Shown here one piece after another: positions 52,301 to 60,708 of a DNA stretch of 64,000 nucleotides. A model generated the notes under the pieces. That model searched no databases, was not told where the DNA came from, and worked only from the letters and a program-made list of their open reading frames with translations. The number at the start of each line of letters is the position of its first letter. The stretch's first letter is position 1. This stretch comes from Marinoscillum sp040222955. Lineage in GTDB: Bacteria; Bacteroidota; Bacteroidia; Cytophagales; Cyclobacteriaceae. A program made the position numbers and the translations under genes. The DNA lies in contig NZ_JAVKCA010000020.1 in the NCBI RefSeq assembly GCF_040222955.1, positions 186,001-250,000 of the forward strand, read 5' to 3'.

Positions 52301-52353
52301 GCCTAACTCGCCAGCCTTATCTCGATTATTGAAGACAGGGCTCACAAGGGCAG
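52301..52353. repeat. Repeat 1, copy 2 (53 bp)
   Basis: Starts GCCTAACTCGCCAGCC and ends GCTCACAAGGGCAG. It lies 61 bases beyond the stop of the small lipoprotein gene. The 300-bp gap 52115-52414 also holds the toxin promoter element and a short palindrome (TGGTTG, AAA, CAACCA) near 52195; no gene was seen in it. Confidence 0.75.
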
Positions 52354-52414
52354 CGGGCATCGTGGGCTTATGAGGCACGCCTGGGGCTCACGGCCGTTTG
52401 TTCGATTTTGTTTA

Positions 52415-52903
52415 TTAGAGCACGATTTCTAGATATCTCGAACTTTTATCACGGTCGTTATCCCAAACCAATTCATTCTGATACAACACACTTACCACTT
52501 GCATGCTTCCATTTGAATATTTCTTGACTTCACAATCAAGTCTAATAGAATCCCTTCCCTCAATCTTCACTATTGTCGTTGCAATACCATCACTGTTTGT
52601 ATGTTCACTTGTGAATAAGTCCATCACATATATTCCCGCGGATTGATCAAGTTCAATCACAAATCCTTTAGGGTAGTCTAGTAATGGTTCATTGAAAAGC
52701 ATCTCATCCCCGTCAATTAAATAATAAACAAAAATGTCATTAAGTGAGATACTATTTTCGTTCGCTGGATTTAAAAGATCAGTATCGGAATTGTTTTTTA
52801 TTGATAGAAAGACATTCATACTTACAAAAATCCCATCAGTATCATCTTCCTTACAACCAGTAAGGCAAGAAAGAGAAATCAATAAAATCATTAGTTGTTT
52901 CAT
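52415..52903 (-). CDS. Small lipoprotein of unknown function
   Basis: 162 residues. Lipoprotein signal with Cys17 (LSCLTGCKED). The mature part is acidic and beta-rich (IFVSMNVFLSIKNN, DEMLFNEPLLDYPKG, IKIEGR-type strands) with no recognised domain. AT-rich codon use sets it apart from the core genes. A repeat 1 copy follows its stop. Confidence 0.6.
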   Translation of the reverse strand: MKQLMILLISLSCLTGCKEDDTDGIFVSMNVFLSIKNNSDTDLLNPANENSISLNDIFVYYLIDGDEMLFNEPLLDYPKGFVIELDQSAGIYVMDLFTSEHTNSDGIATTIVKIEGRDSIRLDCEVKKYSNGSMQVVSVLYQNELVWDNDRDKSSRYLEIVL

Positions 52904-52941
52904 AGCTTCAAGTTGCCGTCTACACCACTAGCGCTTCGCGT

Positions 52942-53625
52942 TTATGTTGTCTTTTGTTCGAGGACATTCATTCTATAGCCTAAAATACCGCCATTTATGT
53001 CAATCGCAATATGTAGGAGAACTGCTATCCAAATGTTTTCAGTATAATAGTAAATAGCAGAAAACAACAGACCTAAGATCAATGAGCCGATAACATTTCG
53101 CTTCCCCATACCGACATGTGTTATCGCGAAACTGATATTTACCAAAACAAATGCAATTAATAAACCGGCATTTTCTTTTAAAAACTCAAATAAAAAGACT
53201 CTGAAAATGAGCTCTTCACATATTCCGGCACTTATTGATAGCATGATAAACCAGTTAAATTCTCTTCTTGTTTTTGGCAGGTAGTGGTATATATCTTTCA
53301 TTTTGCCCTTAATAATATCACGGTTGTCAGGGGTAACATTTGATGACTTGTATTGTATTACCGAAAACACCAGAACCAGGATTAAAAGTATAATGCCGGC
53401 CGTTGTAAAGTTTGGATACAGATTTAATGGGGGAAGTTGTGTGATGAGGTAATTAAGGAAAATCAATGTCGTCAAACCCCAAAATATCGCAATGGTTTCT
53501 TTATAATCAGTCAGTCTAAACTTGTCATCTCGGTTGATTCTGTTGTTCGTTTTTTGATAGGTTAACAAAAAGTATGTCGGATAAATGATCCCTATGAGTC
53601 CTGCCAAAATGGTTGTCCAAATCAT
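52942..53625 (-). CDS. CPBP family intramembrane metalloprotease
   Basis: About 227 residues from the ATG at 53625, where a first membrane segment begins (MIWTTILAGLIGIIYPTYF); an ATG 15 codons earlier lies in hairpin sequence. Several membrane segments follow. The family motifs are EELIFRVFLFEF (EExxxR), ISFAITHVGMG (FxxxH) and HIAIDINGG (HxxxD). CPBP/CAAX-like proteases in bacteria act in bacteriocin self-immunity, membrane anchoring or maturation. It is 38 bases from the lipoprotein gene; a cassette-like origin is possible from its surroundings. Confidence 0.82.
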   Translation of the reverse strand: MIWTTILAGLIGIIYPTYFLLTYQKTNNRINRDDKFRLTDYKETIAIFWGLTTLIFLNYLITQLPPLNLYPNFTTAGIILLILVLVFSVIQYKSSNVTPDNRDIIKGKMKDIYHYLPKTRREFNWFIMLSISAGICEELIFRVFLFEFLKENAGLLIAFVLVNISFAITHVGMGKRNVIGSLILGLLFSAIYYYTENIWIAVLLHIAIDINGGILGYRMNVLEQKTT

Positions 53626-53654
53626 GGTTGTGTTGCTGTTGTATCCTGACCGCC

Positions 53655-53693
53655 GACAATTGGCCATCAACCTCCGCTGCTGCTGGCCTTGTC
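53655..53693. repeat. Imperfect hairpin with two-base bulge
   Basis: GACAA (53655-53659), a two-base bulge TT, GGCCA (53662-53666) pairs with TGGCC (53684-53688) and TTGTC (53689-53693). Ten pairs with extrahelical bases and a 17-base loop, just before the CPBP start. Such bulged stems are a feature of integron attC sites, but this one has not been matched to a consensus. Confidence 0.4.
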
Positions 53694-53707
53694 AGCTCAA
53701 TCTAATG

Positions 53708-53741
53708 GATTTTAACCCCTGAACAAACGATCGTTGGCGAT
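53708..53741. repeat. Repeat 2, copy B (34 bp)
   Basis: Starts GATTTTAACCCCTGAAC and ends TTGGCGAT. Shares its first two thirds and its end with copies A and C, and contains the palindrome AACGATCGTT. It lies between the CPBP gene and repeat 1 copy 3. Confidence 0.75.
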
Positions 53742-53803
53742 AGAGGAGTGTCTTTCTGGTAAGGGCGGCATCCGGAACATGAAAGGTTTCCAATAAAGGG
53801 CTC

Positions 53804-53856
53804 AACTGGCTCGCCAGCCTGATCTCGCTTGTTGGAGACAACTCCAACAAGGGCAG
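53804..53856. repeat. Repeat 1, copy 3 (53 bp)
   Basis: Contains an intact inverted repeat CTTGTTGGAG, loop ACAA, CTCCAACAAG (10 bp). Its left part GGCTCGCCAGCCTGATCTCG matches copies 2 and 4. It ends six bases from the stop codon of the next gene. Confidence 0.78.
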
Positions 53857-53862
53857 AATGGT

Positions 53863-54480
53863 TTAATTGCAATGTTGATTGTAAAACTTAACGATGGCAC
53901 TTACATCACTCTTGCGAAATTCTTTGCGTTCAATTTTCTGAGATAATTCCGGACAATCATAAAAGTACCGAATCATGTCATTCTTAAAGTTTAAATCTGC
54001 AGGTATTTTAAGTGTTCTTTCGCCCCTTTGAAGTACAAATTTTTCAACACTGTATGATGCACCAGGTGCCATGCCAGTTGAAGGGTTATACATTCCCGAA
54101 TGAGTTAAATAGCAATAAAACAATTTCAGTTTTCCGTCAATCTCAATTCGCAGAAAAATATTTGAATTCGAAGAGAAAATATTGCCTATTCCGAGTGTAT
54201 TTTCTCTTGACAACATTCTTATCTCATCGTGCCCAAATCTAAACCTGATTTCCTTCGCGTCATCTGGCTTCAGTACCCTCTTTACACCATTGGAATCATA
54301 GTATATGACTTTTTGCTGCAGTCTCTCATAGTTAGGCTCTTGTCCCAGAAATTTTACAGGGATATTGAAGATCACATCGACCGTGTCATTGAGATACAAT
54401 ATTTGGCCCTTAACCTTTTTTGCCTCTGTAACGAAAATAAAGCCTAAAAAGGCCAGTGAAAAAATGATGAGCTTATGCAT
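53863..54480 (-). CDS. Secreted protein of unknown function
   Basis: 205 residues with a signal peptide (MHKLIIFSLAFLGFIFVTEA). Beta-rich body with KGQILYLNDTVDVIFNIPV, KRVLKPDDAKEIRFRFG and YCYLTHSGMYNPSTGMAPG, and a cysteine pair near the end (CPELSQ, HC at the C terminus). It resembles small Bacteroidota secreted proteins with no assigned function. AT-rich, with repeat 1 copies on both sides. Confidence 0.55.
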   Translation of the reverse strand: MHKLIIFSLAFLGFIFVTEAKKVKGQILYLNDTVDVIFNIPVKFLGQEPNYERLQQKVIYYDSNGVKRVLKPDDAKEIRFRFGHDEIRMLSRENTLGIGNIFSSNSNIFLRIEIDGKLKLFYCYLTHSGMYNPSTGMAPGASYSVEKFVLQRGERTLKIPADLNFKNDMIRYFYDCPELSQKIERKEFRKSDVSAIVKFYNQHCN

Positions 54481-54527
54481 TACTAATGTTTTAATTGACT
54501 TTCAGTTGGAATTTCATTTTCCTGGCG

Positions 54528-54580
54528 CCTTAGCTCGCCAGCCTTATCTCGCTTGTGGGAGACAACTCCAACAAGGGTGG
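54528..54580. repeat. Repeat 1, copy 4 (53 bp)
   Basis: Contains CTCGCCAGCCTTATCTCG and GGAGACAACTCCAACAAGGG; one base of the stem differs (GTGGGAG). It lies 20 bases beyond the stop of the AIPR gene. Confidence 0.78.
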
Positions 54581-54600
54581 AGCTACGTCTGTTATGTGCC

Positions 54601-56325
54601 TTAATGAGGAAAAAGATCTAAAGTTTGTCCAGGAATGATTCTACCCTCGTCACTATAAATCATTTCCTTCATTGATCTAACATAGTTAGCGTTCTTGAAA
54701 ACAGTAGGCGGAAATTTTCCTGGGTATAGCTGTTGAAAGCTTTTGAGAACTTTATCTTTTTTACTAGAGACCTTATCATCAATAGTTTTGAGTTCTTCAT
54801 CATTAATTACCCGCTTTGGATTATTGATTAAATTTTTGTCAAGCTCCTGAAATACCAAGTGAGCTATGAGATAAATTCCGTGTACTAAAATAAGAGATTG
54901 AATATCATTATTTCCCCACATTGATTCTTTCAGTTGAGTTTCAATCCTTCTAAATATTAGAACTGATTTATAAAGTTTACTAGCAGTTAGATTCTCATTA
55001 AATATTAGTCTGTATGGAGCTCTTTTTGTATCATCCCAGAGTCGAGATATTTCACGTTTTGCATAAATAGACAGATCTGCGTCTGTGTATAAGCATGCAA
55101 GAGAAATTGTGGCCTCTTCTAAGTCTAAATTGTGTTTATCTTTTTTAGTTGGAGAATTATCCCTTTTGAAAACATAGTTAATGTTATCTAGCAACAGATC
55201 TGTTTTTAATCGATGTTGTTCTGGGTCTAGAGACACAAAATCTTTCTTCTCAATTTTATTCTGAGTGTTAGTCGCGACTGTAACCTTTCGATCAAAGTCT
55301 TCTGGACAATTTTCAAGTGAAATGATTCTTGTGAATACAAAAGCCTTTGAAACCTGATCTGGATTTTTCCTATAGGCTTCATAAATACTACCCACGGTTT
55401 GTGCTCCATTGACAATAGTAATGTCTTCGCAGTTGAAATGGCCAGAAGTTCTTTCATTACCTCCATAGGCCGATTTTTGTAGCCTTTTTGTGAGGATCGT
55501 TATTCCGTTATTTAGGTATACAAAACTTGAAGGGTCATTGACAAGTGATTTAACAATCTCAATGTTGATGTCACTTTCCCCCATAAATCCTCGAATGTTT
55601 TGCGAGAATAATCTCAGTTTGTGATTCTTATAAGTTTCTGCATAGAACATGCAGTTCACCTGACCATAGATTGATTTTACTGGGTCTTCATTTTTACCCC
55701 ATTGTAGAATGTCTATCTCTGCGGTTATTGGGTTGCCTTCTACACCTAGGGTTAATGATCTGTGAGCATCTTTGAGATTAACTTCCTCGAAATAAATAAC
55801 ATCATCAGCATCATTCAGCTCCTCAAGATTTTTGTCAATAGTTTTTTGGCAGTCAGGTGAAATATTTGTTCCAGTATGCGCAAGTATTAATTTGACCTTT
55901 ACCTCACTGTTAAGGAATGCTTCATTTAGTTCTTCTTTTTTTGAATGTACTTTTTCATTAAAGTCAGTAAAATCAAATATTAGAAGTTTCCTGATTCCTT
56001 CAAAAAATTTTAAGATTTCACCTTTTTCAGGGCCGCCTTTTGTTGAGTTTATCAACTTAGACTGAATTATATAGAAAAAATTGTTTCGCCTGTCCCAATA
56101 AATAGCATCTATTCCTTGATCATGAAAACCATCTGTTATACTTCCTTTCAAAGATTCGTAATCCAAGCCTGTGAATGACTTTAAGGTATAAAGGGCGTAA
56201 GCACGTGAAAGGATCATGTTATTCCTTTCTTTTTCTGGGAACTTGTCAAGATCAGATTTATCGACTAGTTCAATAACTCTACGTTCGAGTTCGCCAACGA
56301 TATGGTTTAAATGGACAATACTCAT
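54601..56325 (-). CDS. AIPR-family abortive-infection protein with nuclease-like N terminus
   Basis: 574 residues. The central AIPR region shows LFSQNIRGFMGES, SFVYLNNGITIL and TIVNGAQTVGSIYEAYRK, in the order usual for this family linked to abortive infection and phage resistance. The N-terminal 100 residues contain GFHDQGIDAIYWD and FFYIIQSK; Asp73, Gln88 and Lys90 fit a PD-(D/E)xK nuclease core with the Q-x-K variant. A likely reading is a nucleic-acid-targeting defence protein that acts alone. A -7-like element TAACTTTA stands five bases before the ATG. Confidence 0.85.
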   Translation of the reverse strand: MSIVHLNHIVGELERRVIELVDKSDLDKFPEKERNNMILSRAYALYTLKSFTGLDYESLKGSITDGFHDQGIDAIYWDRRNNFFYIIQSKLINSTKGGPEKGEILKFFEGIRKLLIFDFTDFNEKVHSKKEELNEAFLNSEVKVKLILAHTGTNISPDCQKTIDKNLEELNDADDVIYFEEVNLKDAHRSLTLGVEGNPITAEIDILQWGKNEDPVKSIYGQVNCMFYAETYKNHKLRLFSQNIRGFMGESDINIEIVKSLVNDPSSFVYLNNGITILTKRLQKSAYGGNERTSGHFNCEDITIVNGAQTVGSIYEAYRKNPDQVSKAFVFTRIISLENCPEDFDRKVTVATNTQNKIEKKDFVSLDPEQHRLKTDLLLDNINYVFKRDNSPTKKDKHNLDLEEATISLACLYTDADLSIYAKREISRLWDDTKRAPYRLIFNENLTASKLYKSVLIFRRIETQLKESMWGNNDIQSLILVHGIYLIAHLVFQELDKNLINNPKRVINDEELKTIDDKVSSKKDKVLKSFQQLYPGKFPPTVFKNANYVRSMKEMIYSDEGRIIPGQTLDLFPH

Positions 56326-56330
56326 GGAAA

Positions 56331-56338
56331 TAAAGTTA
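56331..56338 (-). promoter_or_regulatory. -7-like element and palindromes before the AIPR gene
   Basis: Minus-strand TAACTTTA, one mismatch from TAnnTTTG, ends five bases before the ATG at 56325. Further upstream an 8-bp inverted repeat (GATTAGTT at 56345-56352 with AACTAATC at 56365-56372) and a small hairpin at 56371-56385 could be operator sites. Confidence 0.35.
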
Positions 56339-56443
56339 GGAAATGATTAGTTAAGTTGGCTCACAACTAATCTGCTCTATGCAGATATGCCACACAACAA
56401 CCAACAACCCCCCTGGCTGCCACCGGCTTGTACCAAATCTACC

Positions 56444-56478
56444 AATTTTTAACCCCTAAACAAACCATTATTGGCGAT
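56444..56478. repeat. Repeat 2, copy C (35 bp)
   Basis: Starts AATTTTTAACCCCTAAAC and ends TTGGCGAT; one extra T relative to copy B. It lies 36 bases beyond the stop of the radical SAM gene, at the right edge of the AT-rich region. Confidence 0.75.
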
Positions 56479-56514
56479 GGGGGTTATGCAGAAAGTCCTG
56501 ACGTTATTTTTTGG

Positions 56515-58701
56515 TCACAGCACCAGCAGGCCGTGCTGGCGCAGCAGGTCGATGGGCTTGGCGTACCAGAACTGCTCAAAGTCTCCAAACTGCACCTCAA
56601 ACCCGGCCTTGAGCTGCGTAAAAGTTCGGGTAGGGCAGTCCGGGGTGAGCTGTGCCAGTTCATCCAGGAGCCACTGCCCTTTTTCTTTTTCCAGGTTCAC
56701 CTGAAAGGCCGCTGTTCGGGTCTGGATCGCCAGGTGCATCATTTCTTTGGTCTTCCCCTTTTTAGTTCGTGAGGAGTAGGATACCGCCGGGGTGCCCCCC
56801 AGCCAGAGGATTCGGGCGGTGGGCCGGACGAGGTACTCTGTGTCGGTCTCCAGGCAGTTTTCTATGAAATCCCTTCGGATGGTCGTCCTGGGTATTTTAA
56901 CATCAAACCACTCCTGCAGGGGCAACTCAAACCCAATGCCGTGCATGTAGTTGTACAGGGATTTTTTCAGCCCAAAGCTAAACTGTCCATGATCGATGCC
57001 TGTACGGTCCTGAAACTGGATGTCGTTGTTGGCAAAGGAGATGGCGGGGTAGGTGGGCAGGATGCCATAGGCATCCGGGTTGAGCCCCACGGGACTGTGA
57101 GCCGTGAGGGCAAACTGATGCCAGAAGCCCGACTGCATCACACCGAGTTCGAAAAGCTGGCGCACCATCTCCAGGCTGTTGATGGTTTCCTGCACGGTTT
57201 GGGTGGGGTAGCCATACATCAGGTAGGCATGCACCATCATGCCCGCATCGGTGAAGTGGCTGGTCACCCGGGCCACCTGCTTCACCGTCACCCCTTTGTC
57301 TATGAGTTGCAGCAGCCGGTCGGAGGCCACTTCCAGTCCGCCCGATACCGCGATGCAGCCGGAAGCTTTCAGCAGCACACACAGGTCGCGGGTAAAGCTT
57401 TTCTCAAACCGGATGTTGGTCCACCAGGTCACACTCAGCTTTCTCCGGATGATCTCCAGGGCCAGCTCACGCATCAGCGCAGGGGGAGCGGCCTCATCCA
57501 CAAAGTGAAACCCCTTTTCGCCAGTCTGAGCGATCAGTGTCTCCATGCGGTCTACTAGGGTTCGGGCGGCTATGGGCTCATAGAGCCGGATGTAGTCCAG
57601 AGAAATGTCACAAAAGGTGCATTTGCCCCAGTAGCATCCGTGGGCCATGGTGAGTTTGTTCCAGCGGCCATCACTCCACAGGCTGTGCATCGGATTGGCC
57701 ATCTCTATCACGGAAATGTATTCGGTGAGTGGCAGGTCTGAATAGTCGGGCGTGCCCACCGCTGTTTGTTTATAGTCGGGCCGGGGCGAGGTGTTTTGAT
57801 ACACCACTTCCCCGTTTTCCAGAAGGAAAGTTCTTTTGAGCAAAACACTCCGCTCGGGGTGGAGGGTTTGCTCAGCGATCAGCTCTATGGGCAGCTCTCC
57901 ATCGTCCAGTGTGATGTAGTCAAAAAAGGCAAAAACCCGTGGGTCAGAAATGCTCCTGAGCTCGGTATTGGGAAAGCCCCCGCCCATGGCCGTTTTGGTC
58001 TTGGGGTAGTGTGTTTTAATCCACTGAGCGCAGCGGAAAGCACTGTACAGGTTTCCCGGAAAGGGTACCGAAAAACAAATGAGTTTAGGAGCGTACTGTT
58101 GTAAACGCGCTTCTAAAATCCCCAAAGTGAGTTGATCTATATAAGTAGGAGCCTGCTGCAGGTGGGCATGGAGTTCATCAAATGAATTGGCACTGCGCCC
58201 CAGGCGCTCGGCATAGCGGCTGAATCCAAAGTTTTCATCCACACACTCCACGATGAAGTCCGAAAGGTCCTCCAGGTATAAGGTAGCCAGATGTTTGGCT
58301 TTGTCCTGAAAGCCCATGGAGCCAAAGGCCCAGTCGAGCTCTTCCGGCTGATCGAACCTGCCAGCCTGTGGGAGGTACTGCTCGGAGCAGATCTGCCGGG
58401 CGAAGGATGTGTTTTTTCCCTGAAGGAAAGCCATGGTCTCTGCGATCGTCTGCACATAGTCTTCCTGCAGGGAAAATATCCGGTGGGCGTTTTCAGACCA
58501 GTTGGTCTGGTCCTGTCCGGCTTCAGCGAACAGGCTCCGCAGCCCATCCGGGGAGAAAAGGGCCAGAATGACTTCCATCCCCAGGTCCATCTGGTAGGCT
58601 TCTAATCCTATGGTATTGAGGAAGCCCTTGAGGTACGGAGTAGCCGGATAGGGGGTGTTGAGTTGAGTGAATGGGGGAGTAATGAGGAGAATGTCTTTCA
58701 A
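56515..58701 (-). CDS. B12-binding radical SAM protein
   Basis: 728 residues from a TTG start; no better start exists because the B12-binding fold begins at once (ILLITPPFTQLNTPYPATPY). The cobalamin-like domain covers about 1-300. The cluster cysteines are Cys356, Cys361 and Cys364 in GCYWGKCTFCD, a CX4CX2C spacing and not the usual CX3CX2C. EKGFHFVDEAAPP and GGLEVASDRLL follow as SAM-domain signatures. No His is seen in a DxHxxG motif, so cobalamin may bind base-off without it. Related proteins make methyl or ring changes to lipids, cofactors or natural products; no substrate can be named. GC-rich like the core genes. Confidence 0.82.
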   Translation of the reverse strand: MKDILLITPPFTQLNTPYPATPYLKGFLNTIGLEAYQMDLGMEVILALFSPDGLRSLFAEAGQDQTNWSENAHRIFSLQEDYVQTIAETMAFLQGKNTSFARQICSEQYLPQAGRFDQPEELDWAFGSMGFQDKAKHLATLYLEDLSDFIVECVDENFGFSRYAERLGRSANSFDELHAHLQQAPTYIDQLTLGILEARLQQYAPKLICFSVPFPGNLYSAFRCAQWIKTHYPKTKTAMGGGFPNTELRSISDPRVFAFFDYITLDDGELPIELIAEQTLHPERSVLLKRTFLLENGEVVYQNTSPRPDYKQTAVGTPDYSDLPLTEYISVIEMANPMHSLWSDGRWNKLTMAHGCYWGKCTFCDISLDYIRLYEPIAARTLVDRMETLIAQTGEKGFHFVDEAAPPALMRELALEIIRRKLSVTWWTNIRFEKSFTRDLCVLLKASGCIAVSGGLEVASDRLLQLIDKGVTVKQVARVTSHFTDAGMMVHAYLMYGYPTQTVQETINSLEMVRQLFELGVMQSGFWHQFALTAHSPVGLNPDAYGILPTYPAISFANNDIQFQDRTGIDHGQFSFGLKKSLYNYMHGIGFELPLQEWFDVKIPRTTIRRDFIENCLETDTEYLVRPTARILWLGGTPAVSYSSRTKKGKTKEMMHLAIQTRTAAFQVNLEKEKGQWLLDELAQLTPDCPTRTFTQLKAGFEVQFGDFEQFWYAKPIDLLRQHGLLVL

Positions 58702-58842
58702 GGCCGTAGGGATCGCTTACAAAACTACTGGAAAGAGTTGGATCGGTAAGAAATACCGCGGATTCTTCCATTATCAACCGATTGCTTATGACTGATCCGG
58801 ATATTTTTTTAACTTCGGTGTGCCTAAAATAATGATTCGCCT

Positions 58843-59838
58843 ATGACCAGATTAATGGGGTCTGTCTGTCTGCTGTATGCCCTTTCCTTAGCAGCCAACG
58901 CCCAATTCCTGAATACCGACCAGAAAGATGTCGGGAAGATTAAGAACTCCACGCTCCTGCTGGTGCTGGAGGAGCCCGATCCTAAAATCGTCTCAAAGCT
59001 TAGTAAGAAGTATCCCAAAGCGTTGGAAGATTACCAGGCGCAGATAGCGGGCCGCAATTTTGCCCTCAGGTATGCCCTTGAAAACCATTGGGACTTTAGT
59101 GATAAGGTAGAATTTCACCCTGAAGCCACAGCTTTTGACCTCATAGAGAAAAAACCCGATGAATATGTGCTGATCAGCTTTGGGCAGTACCTGGAGTATG
59201 AGCGGATAGGGTTGGTGAATGGCTCGGATGGCCATCCGGCAGGATGGAGCGTGGCACCCAATGGAGAATTGACCTACAACCCCACCACTAAATACACGGT
59301 GCTCTCCAAGGAGATCACCACACTGGAGATTTCGGATACCAAACCCCTGGTGAGTGTGTTTCTGCCTTCGGCTTATCCTTCCTTACCAGGAGCCGTTTAC
59401 GGGGTGCAGCAGCTCCAATACCTCTTGCAGTACCTGGCCGCTGATGAGGAAAACAAAATGAGCAAATTTCCCAAACAAATAGAGGAGGATAACCCGGAGC
59501 TAAAGGATAGGGTTCTCCTCATTGATCAGAATGATGTGGACCCCAGGGTAGTTGCTGAAGAACTTGCGGAGGTATACCCGTATCCTGTGCAGTTGGTAGA
59601 TCCGGCTGTGATCCGCGAGGCTATTTTGACCCGGGATGCCAGGTATGCCTACCTGCAGATTGTGAGTACACCGGGTGAACGTGGGAGCATAGACACGCAT
59701 GTCATCGTGGACGCAGCTGATGGCAAGATCTATTACTACGTTACCCCGGGTCTGGGGGTAGGGAGCTATAGTGCCCTCATTTCAGATTACAGGACACGGA
59801 TCAAAGAGCGCCACTTCAAAAGTTATGCCGTTGATTAA
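58843..59838 (+). CDS. Secreted protein of unknown function
   Basis: 331 residues with a signal peptide (SVCLLYALSLAANAQ). The mature part mixes helices and strands, with repeated LVSVFLPSAYPSLPG, DRVLLIDQNDVDPRVVAEEL and YYYVTPGLGVGSYS segments. No known domain was recognised. Its stop is six bases from that of the convergent gene and no terminator hairpin was seen between them. Confidence 0.6.
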   Translation: MTRLMGSVCLLYALSLAANAQFLNTDQKDVGKIKNSTLLLVLEEPDPKIVSKLSKKYPKALEDYQAQIAGRNFALRYALENHWDFSDKVEFHPEATAFDLIEKKPDEYVLISFGQYLEYERIGLVNGSDGHPAGWSVAPNGELTYNPTTKYTVLSKEITTLEISDTKPLVSVFLPSAYPSLPGAVYGVQQLQYLLQYLAADEENKMSKFPKQIEEDNPELKDRVLLIDQNDVDPRVVAEELAEVYPYPVQLVDPAVIREAILTRDARYAYLQIVSTPGERGSIDTHVIVDAADGKIYYYVTPGLGVGSYSALISDYRTRIKERHFKSYAVD

Positions 59839-59844
59839 ACCGGA

Positions 59845-60708
59845 CTAGTTCAGGCACGCCTGGGTATGTGCCACCCGATCGTTCCAATGCGCGTAGCGTT
59901 TGTCGTAGTACCTGATTAAGCTTCGATAGGTTTGAGGTGATAATTCATCTGGCCTGGGCACTTCGGTTAGCCGGATGACATCATCAATGTTTTTCAGGAG
60001 CTCATGGAGATAAGTTGCTTCATGCGCTGGCAACTGATTTTTGATGCTAAAGATCTCTATGGCCAGGTCATTGATCGACAGTCCTTTTTGCACATAATCG
60101 TCGCCAGGTGCGAGGTTCCAAAAATTACCGGTGATGATGGAAGGCAGAAACGCCGGCCACTCGCCCGCAGGGGCAGATTCATCAGGCATCAGGTAGTTAT
60201 TGAGCGAAAAAAACAGATAACTGTCCGCATCGGTAAGCAGGTAGATGGATCGGGGGCAGTTCATCAGCGCCAGCCATTCGTCTATGGTTAGCAGTGTATT
60301 GGCACTCAGCGACTGATCGATCACCAGGGTCTCTACTTCACCTTCTTGATTGTAGGCTGTGAGAAATGGAGCCACGTGGTAGCCCCAGGTAGTGTTTTCA
60401 GAGATGCCCAGCGGGTCGGTCATATTGAAGAGCTCATCCGAGGAGAGGGAGTACCTGGCTGGGGCAAAATTCCAGATTTTACCGGCCGTCACCTGATGTT
60501 TTTTCAGAAGCAGCGAGATGTAATGCGCCCGGTCTTCACAAGAGCCGTTGATGTAGCGGTATTCTATGTTCTCAGCAATCACCAGGTCCAGAAGTTCTTC
60601 CCTTTCGGCAAAGGAAATGGGTATCAGCTCAGGTGTAGGCGGTTTGGCACCGAGCAGGAGATTGTAGTCCTCAGTACTGATGAGGGGTGCATGAGAGGAA
60701 TGGCTCAT
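59845..60708 (-). CDS. Protein-glutaminase-like protein
   Basis: 287 residues, no signal peptide. The sequence INGSCEDRAHYISLLLKK, then KIWNF, TWGYHVAPFL and TLVIDQSL has the order of the protein-glutaminase/deamidase family of Chryseobacterium: Cys57 as nucleophile, His111 in the GYHVAPF strand, and Asp131 in VIDQSL as triad members. The secreted enzyme converts protein glutamine to glutamate, and toxin relatives act the same way. The lack of an export signal here suggests an internal role or export by another route. The remaining half (150-287) is helical without a known domain. Confidence 0.65.
   Translation of the reverse strand: MSHSSHAPLISTEDYNLLLGAKPPTPELIPISFAEREELLDLVIAENIEYRYINGSCEDRAHYISLLLKKHQVTAGKIWNFAPARYSLSSDELFNMTDPLGISENTTWGYHVAPFLTAYNQEGEVETLVIDQSLSANTLLTIDEWLALMNCPRSIYLLTDADSYLFFSLNNYLMPDESAPAGEWPAFLPSIITGNFWNLAPGDDYVQKGLSINDLAIEIFSIKNQLPAHEATYLHELLKNIDDVIRLTEVPRPDELSPQTYRSLIRYYDKRYAHWNDRVAHTQACLN

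Noticed and set aside
51390..54580. CRISPR array
   Set aside because: The four repeats are about 0.8-1.5 kb apart with genes between them, are imperfect, and no cas genes are near.
48089..56514. Confirmed integron
   Set aside because: No integrase gene, no attI site and no clear RYYYAAC/GTTRRRY cores are visible; only the layout is suggestive, so it stays a hypothesis.
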